This document shows, in pieces, positions 60,298 through 64,000 of a stretch of DNA of 64,000 bases. The position numbers were made by a program, and so were the translations under genes. Below the pieces are notes generated by a model, which was not told the origin of the DNA, searched no databases, and saw nothing but the letters and a program-made list of their open reading frames with translations. The first letter of the stretch is position 1. Every line of letters starts with the position of its first letter. Origin of the DNA: DATHTC01 sp035456465 (GTDB taxonomy: Bacteria; Actinomycetota; Thermoleophilia; Gaiellales; Gaiellaceae); assembly GCA_035456465.1 (NCBI GenBank), contig DATIDD010000100.1:51174-115173 (forward strand), given 5' to 3'.

Positions 60298-60732
60298 GTG
60301 CGCATCGCCGACCTCCGGCCGGGGCTCGAGCTGGGGCCGAGCGGCTGGCGAGAGGTCGACCAGGAGCGCATCGACGCGTTCGCCGCCGCGACCGACGACC
60401 CGCAGTGGATCCACACCGATCCGGTGCGTGCGGCCGAAGGCCCCTTCGGCACGACGATCGCGCACGGGTACCTGACGCTCGCGCTGCTCGTGCCGATCGC
60501 GTACGAGCTGCTGCCGGTCGAGGACACGGCGCTGGCACTCAACTACGGGCTGAACCGCGTCCGCTTCCCGGCACCCGTGCCGAGCGGGAGCCGCATCCGC
60601 GGCCGTCTGCGTGTCGAGACCGTGGACGAGCTCGCCGGAGGCGTGCAGGTGACGACGGCGGCGACCGTCGAGCGCGACGGCGGGGAGAAGCCCGTCTGCG
60701 TCGCGGAGCTCGTCGTCCGCTTCGTGCGGTGA
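60298..60732 (+). CDS. MaoC-like (R)-specific enoyl-CoA hydratase
   Basis: 144 residues, single hot-dog fold. The hydratase-2 motif is intact: AATDDPQWIHTD with Asp34 and His39, then GPFGTTIAHGYLTLALL, and NYGLNRVRFPAPVPSGSRIRGR. Such NodN/MaoC proteins hydrate trans-2-enoyl-CoA. GTG start at 60298, directly behind the peptidase stop. Confidence 0.92.
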   Translation: MRIADLRPGLELGPSGWREVDQERIDAFAAATDDPQWIHTDPVRAAEGPFGTTIAHGYLTLALLVPIAYELLPVEDTALALNYGLNRVRFPAPVPSGSRIRGRLRVETVDELAGGVQVTTAATVERDGGEKPVCVAELVVRFVR

Positions 60733-60789
60733 GCCGCTCGACGCCTTCACGGGTCGGGTCCGCTGAACCTCTGGTTTGGACGCTATCCT

Positions 60790-60878
60790 GGATCCAAGAC
60801 GGATCCTCGTCGACCGGATAGGCCCGTTTGCGGCCAGCCGAGCGGCATTCTAGGATCCGAAGAGTCGATCTCGGATCC
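60790..60878 (+). promoter_or_regulatory. Four GGATCC boxes over the aceA promoter
   Basis: GGATCC occurs at 60790, 60801, 60853 and 60873; offsets of 11, 52 and 20 are near multiples of the helical repeat. The last two share GGATCCGAAG. A possible promoter, TTGCGG (60828-60833), 17 bases, TAGGAT (60851-60856), is overlapped by the third box and followed by the fourth, a layout expected of a repressor. Confidence 0.55.
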
Positions 60879-60891
60879 GAAGGGAGCGGAC

Positions 60892-62205
60892 GTGAGCGGT
60901 GCGAACGGCAACGGCAAGGTCGCGGGGGCGACGGCGGGCGTGCTCGCGGCGCACTGGCGCGAAGACGCGCGGTGGACGGGCATCGAGCGGCCGTACGCGG
61001 CCGAGGAGGTCGTGCGCCTGAGCGGGTCGATCCCGGTCGAGCACTCGTTCGCACGGCTCGGGTCCGAGAAGCTCTGGCGCCTGCTCCAGGAGGACGAGCC
61101 GGTCGCCGCGCTCGGGGCGCTGACGGGCGGCCAGGCGGTGCAGATGGCCAAGGCCGGCCTGAAGGCGATCTACCTCTCGGGCTGGCAGGTCGCCGCCGAC
61201 GCGAACCTCTCCGGCCAGACCTATCCCGACCAGAGCCTCTACCCGTCGAACAGCGCGCCGGCGCTCGTCCGGCGCCTCAACAACGCGCTCCTCCGGGCCG
61301 ACCGGATCGACCGCGCCGAGGGGCGCGACGAGGTCGACTACCTGCTGCCGATCGTCGCCGACGCGGAGGCGGGGTTCGGCGGGGCGCTGAACGCGTTCGA
61401 GCTGATGACCCAGATGATCGAGGCGGGCGCGTCCGGCGTGCACTTCGAGGACCAGCTCGCGGCCGAGAAGAAGTGCGGCCACCTCGGCGGCAAGGTGCTC
61501 GTGCCGACGAGCCAGTTCCTGCGGACGCTCGCGGCAGCGAGGCTGGCCGCCGACGTCGCGGGCGTGCCGACCGTCCTCGTGGCCCGCACCGACGCGCTGT
61601 CGGCGACGCTGCTCACGAGCGACGTGGACGAGCGCGACGCCGCGTTCCTCACCGGCGATCGCACCTCCGAGGGCTTCTTCCGGGTGCAGCCGGGGATCGA
61701 GGCGCCGATCGCCCGCGCGCTTGCGTACGCGCCGTACGCGGACGTGCTCTGGTTCGAGACCGCGACGCCCGACCTGGCCGAGGCGGAGCAGTTCGCCGCC
61801 GCGGTCCACGAGCGCTTCCCCGGGAAGCTGCTCGCCTACAACTGCTCGCCGAGCTTCAACTGGCGCAAGCACCTGCAGGACGACGAGATCGAGCGCTTCC
61901 GGGGAGACCTGGCCGCGATGGGCTATCGCTACCAGTTCATCACGCTGGCGGGCTTCCACGCCCTCAACGCGTCGATGTTCGAGCTCGCGCAGGGGTACGC
62001 TCGCGAGGGCATGCCCGCATACGTCCGGCTGCAGGAGCACGAGTTCGCGATGGAAGAGCACGGCTACACGGCCACGCGGCACCAGCGCGAGGTCGGCGCC
62101 GGCTGGTTCGACGCGATCGCGAGCGCGGTCAGCGGCGGCGAGTCGTCGACGCTCGCGCTCAGGGGCTCGACGGAGGAAGCCCAGTTCGAGGAGACGCACG
62201 CGTAG
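60892..62205 (+). CDS. aceA: Isocitrate lyase
   Basis: First enzyme of the glyoxylate bypass, splitting isocitrate to glyoxylate and succinate. 437 residues with LTGGQAVQMAKAGLKAIYLSGWQVAADAN spread over the barrel start, PIVADAEAGFGG, the catalytic signature KKCGHLGGK (Lys193-Cys195-His197) and NCSPSFNW. GTG at 60892 preceded by GAAGGGAG. Its stop shares a base with the aceB GTG (TAGTG). Confidence 0.96.
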   Translation: MSGANGNGKVAGATAGVLAAHWREDARWTGIERPYAAEEVVRLSGSIPVEHSFARLGSEKLWRLLQEDEPVAALGALTGGQAVQMAKAGLKAIYLSGWQVAADANLSGQTYPDQSLYPSNSAPALVRRLNNALLRADRIDRAEGRDEVDYLLPIVADAEAGFGGALNAFELMTQMIEAGASGVHFEDQLAAEKKCGHLGGKVLVPTSQFLRTLAAARLAADVAGVPTVLVARTDALSATLLTSDVDERDAAFLTGDRTSEGFFRVQPGIEAPIARALAYAPYADVLWFETATPDLAEAEQFAAAVHERFPGKLLAYNCSPSFNWRKHLQDDEIERFRGDLAAMGYRYQFITLAGFHALNASMFELAQGYAREGMPAYVRLQEHEFAMEEHGYTATRHQREVGAGWFDAIASAVSGGESSTLALRGSTEEAQFEETHA

Positions 62206-63779
62206 TGGCGGTCGCCGTCCCCGAGGGCGTCGAGGTCCTCGCTCCCGCGGACGGCGACATCCTCGCGCCGGCGGCGCTGGCGCTCGTCGCGCGGCTCCAG
62301 CGCGAGCTCGGGCCGACGCGGCGCGCCCTGCTGGAGCGGCGCCGCGAGCGCCAGGCCGAGCTCGACGCCGGCGTGAGGCCGGACTTCCTCGCGGAGACCC
62401 GCGCGATCCGCGACGGCGACTGGGTCGTTCCTCCGGCTCCGCGCGACCTCGAGGACCGCCGCTGCGAGATCACCGGCCCCGTCGAGCGCAAGATGATGAT
62501 CAACGCGCTCAACTCGGGCGCGCGCGTCTTCATGGCCGACTTCGAGGACGCCAACTCGCCGACGTGGGCGAACGTCGTCGAGGGGCAGCGCAACGTGCGG
62601 GACGCGGTGCGGCGCGAGCTCTCGCTCGACACGGCGGAGAAGTCCTACCGGCTGAACGAGCGGACGGCGACGCTCCTCGTCCGGCCGCGCGGCTGGCACC
62701 TCCCGGAGCGGCACGTGCTCGTCGACGGCGAGCCCGTGTCGGCGTCGTTCTTCGACGTCGCCCTCTGGCTCTGGCACAACGGCGCCGAGCTGCTCGAGCG
62801 GGGCTCGGGCCCGTACCTGTACCTGCCGAAGCTCGAGTCGCACCTCGAGGCGAAGCTGTGGAACGACGCGTTCGAGCTCGCCCAGGACGCCGTCGGGATC
62901 CCGCGCGGCTCGGTCCGCGCCACCGTCCTGATCGAGACGGTCCTGGCCGCGTTCGAGATGGAGGAGATCCTCCACGCGCTCGGGCCGCACGCGACCGCCC
63001 TCAACGCCGGCCGCTGGGACTACATCTTCTCGGTGATCAAGAAGCTCGGCCGCCGCGAGGACGCGCTGCTCCCGGACCGGGCGCAGGTGACGATGACCGT
63101 CCCGTTCATGCGCGCGTACACCGAGCTGCTCGTCCGCAGCTGCCACCGGCGGGGCGCGCACGCGATCGGCGGCATGGCCGCGTTCATCCCGTCGCGCCGC
63201 GACCCCGAGGTGAACCGGATCGCGCTCGCGCGCGTCCGGGAGGACAAGGAGCGCGAGTCGCAGGACGGCTTCGACGGCACCTGGGTCGCCCACCCCGACC
63301 TGGTACCGGTCGCCACCGAAGTGTTCGACGACGTACTGGACGCGCGGCTGAACCAGCTCTCCAAGCAGCGGCCGGAGGTCAACGTTACGGCGGATGACCT
63401 GCTGAGCTTCGACAAGACGCCGGGCGAGATAACCGAGGCGGGACTGCGCCAGAACATCAGCGTCGGTCTGCAGTACATCGAGTCCTGGCTGCTGGGTGTG
63501 GGCGCGGCGTCGATCTTCAACCTAATGGAGGACGCGGCGACAGCCGAGATCTCGCGCTCGCAGATCTGGCAGTGGACCCAGCACAGCGGCAAGCTCTCGG
63601 ACGGACGAGCCGTGACCAAGGAGCTGGTGCGGCAGATCATGGAAGAAGAGCTGGCGAAGCTGCCGGTCGACGAGCCCGGCCGCCGTTTCAAGGAGGCGCA
63701 CGAGATATTCGAGCAGGTCTCGCTCAGCGACGACTTCGTGGACTTCCTGACCTGGCCGGCTTACGACCTCATCGACTAG
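62205..63779 (+). CDS. aceB: Malate synthase A, with a compositional break in its 3' third
   Basis: Condenses glyoxylate with acetyl-CoA. 524 residues, normal length for the A isoform, with ITGPVERKMMINALNSGARVFMADFEDANSPTW over its middle, LYLPKLESHLEAKLWND, GRWDYIFSVIK, RRGAHAIGGMAAFIPSRRD, DGTWVAHPDLVPVA, RQNISVGLQYIESWL, SRSQIWQW and DFLTWPAYDLI. Up to about 63,300 codon use matches the window; beyond it GTA, GTT, ATA, CTA, GAA and GGA appear and Leu shifts from CTC to CTG. The protein reads through without a flaw, so the break falls in homologous sequence. Confidence 0.93.
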   Translation: MAVAVPEGVEVLAPADGDILAPAALALVARLQRELGPTRRALLERRRERQAELDAGVRPDFLAETRAIRDGDWVVPPAPRDLEDRRCEITGPVERKMMINALNSGARVFMADFEDANSPTWANVVEGQRNVRDAVRRELSLDTAEKSYRLNERTATLLVRPRGWHLPERHVLVDGEPVSASFFDVALWLWHNGAELLERGSGPYLYLPKLESHLEAKLWNDAFELAQDAVGIPRGSVRATVLIETVLAAFEMEEILHALGPHATALNAGRWDYIFSVIKKLGRREDALLPDRAQVTMTVPFMRAYTELLVRSCHRRGAHAIGGMAAFIPSRRDPEVNRIALARVREDKERESQDGFDGTWVAHPDLVPVATEVFDDVLDARLNQLSKQRPEVNVTADDLLSFDKTPGEITEAGLRQNISVGLQYIESWLLGVGAASIFNLMEDAATAEISRSQIWQWTQHSGKLSDGRAVTKELVRQIMEEELAKLPVDEPGRRFKEAHEIFEQVSLSDDFVDFLTWPAYDLID

Positions 63780-63811
63780 ACGGTGGGATCTGGTTTAGGC
63801 GAACCTCACGA

Positions 63812-64000
63812 TTGACGGTAATCGGTCACCTCGAACAGATCAGCCGCGAGTGGTTGGACCTGGCACTAACCCGCCATGGAGCCCTGACGTCTGGAAGCGT
63901 ACGCGCTTTCGAGGCCCAATGGCTGGAGAACAGCGCTAACGCCCGTTTCGCCCGCATCAGGCTCCAGTACGAGTCGGGCTCAACGGGCACGCTGCCGGAA
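63812..64000 (+). CDS. N-terminal fragment, possible phosphotransferase-family protein (3' partial)
   Basis: An open frame from TTG 63812 runs 63 codons to the window edge: LTVIGHLEQISREWLDLALT, then RHGALTSGSVRAFEAQW and ARFARIRLQYESGSTGTLP. The SGSVRAFEA ... RIRLQYESG ... LP pattern resembles the N-lobe of aminoglycoside/ecdysteroid-kinase-type phosphotransferases, but this is a weak match from a fragment. Codon use is unlike the rest of the window and like the end of aceB. The start is uncertain. Confidence 0.4.
   Translation, partial: MTVIGHLEQISREWLDLALTRHGALTSGSVRAFEAQWLENSANARFARIRLQYESGSTGTLPE

Overview
The window is a contiguous stretch of very GC-rich (about 70-75 % by eye), gene-dense bacterial chromosome. 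GTG and TTG starts are common, stop/start overlaps of the GTGA/ATGA kind are frequent, third codon positions are overwhelmingly G or C, and MurE carries the meso-diaminopimelate signature. This fits an actinomycete relative; the mix of genes (fused SecDF, a dcw cluster without ddl/ftsA, lipase-adenylyl cyclase fusion, glyoxylate bypass) makes a deep-branching Actinomycetota lineage such as Thermoleophilia my best guess, but that is inference. No rRNA, tRNA, CRISPR array or insertion sequence was recognised, and no gene-free stretch exceeds 300 bases.

Layout. 1-4.4 kb: tgt (5' cut by the window edge), yajC and a fused secDF, the classic translocase-accessory block. 4.4-16.2 kb: an accessory region with a CPA1 antiporter, a UbiB-type kinase, a kelch propeller, an OmpR-like regulator that lacks its phospho-acceptor Asp, a cupin, a sigma factor coupled to ogt, an alpha/beta-hydrolase-adenylyl cyclase fusion, a PfkB kinase, a membrane protein resembling a sensor without its kinase, and a NarL-type two-component pair. 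16.2-32.3 kb: the division and cell wall (dcw) cluster mraZ-rsmH-ftsL-ftsI-murE-murF-mraY-[repeat protein]-murD-ftsW-murG-murC-murB-[coiled coil]-[small membrane protein]-ftsQ-ftsZ. It begins with a textbook promoter overlapped by four 10-bp-spaced MraZ boxes and has a second strong promoter before ftsZ. Three non-canonical genes are embedded in it.

32.3-37.4 kb: bolA-monothiol glutaredoxin, then the complete glycine cleavage operon gcvT-gcvH-gcvPA-gcvPB (the lipoamide dehydrogenase is elsewhere). 37.4-44.5 kb: small and repair/metabolic genes (DJ-1-like protein, msrB, ATP-grasp ligase, rlmN, threonine aldolase, serine hydrolase). 44.6-55.9 kb: two FtsX-type ABC export systems, one conventional (ATPase plus permease) and one with two ATPase domains fused in one chain beside a 1017-residue permease and a divergent LysR gene, plus a CAX exchanger, a nine-cysteine protein and a muramidase-like exoprotein. 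55.9-63.8 kb: nfo and gltX sharing overlapping divergent -10 elements, a single-domain response regulator, an M3-like metallopeptidase, a MaoC hydratase and the glyoxylate bypass pair aceA-aceB behind four GGATCC boxes.

Themes. Many starts sit 6-10 bases behind a TANNNT hexamer with no Shine-Dalgarno, implying widespread leaderless transcription. The last roughly 700 bases (from about 63,300, inside aceB) switch abruptly in codon use and GC, so the right end is either a recombination tract or a chimeric assembly join and should be treated with caution.
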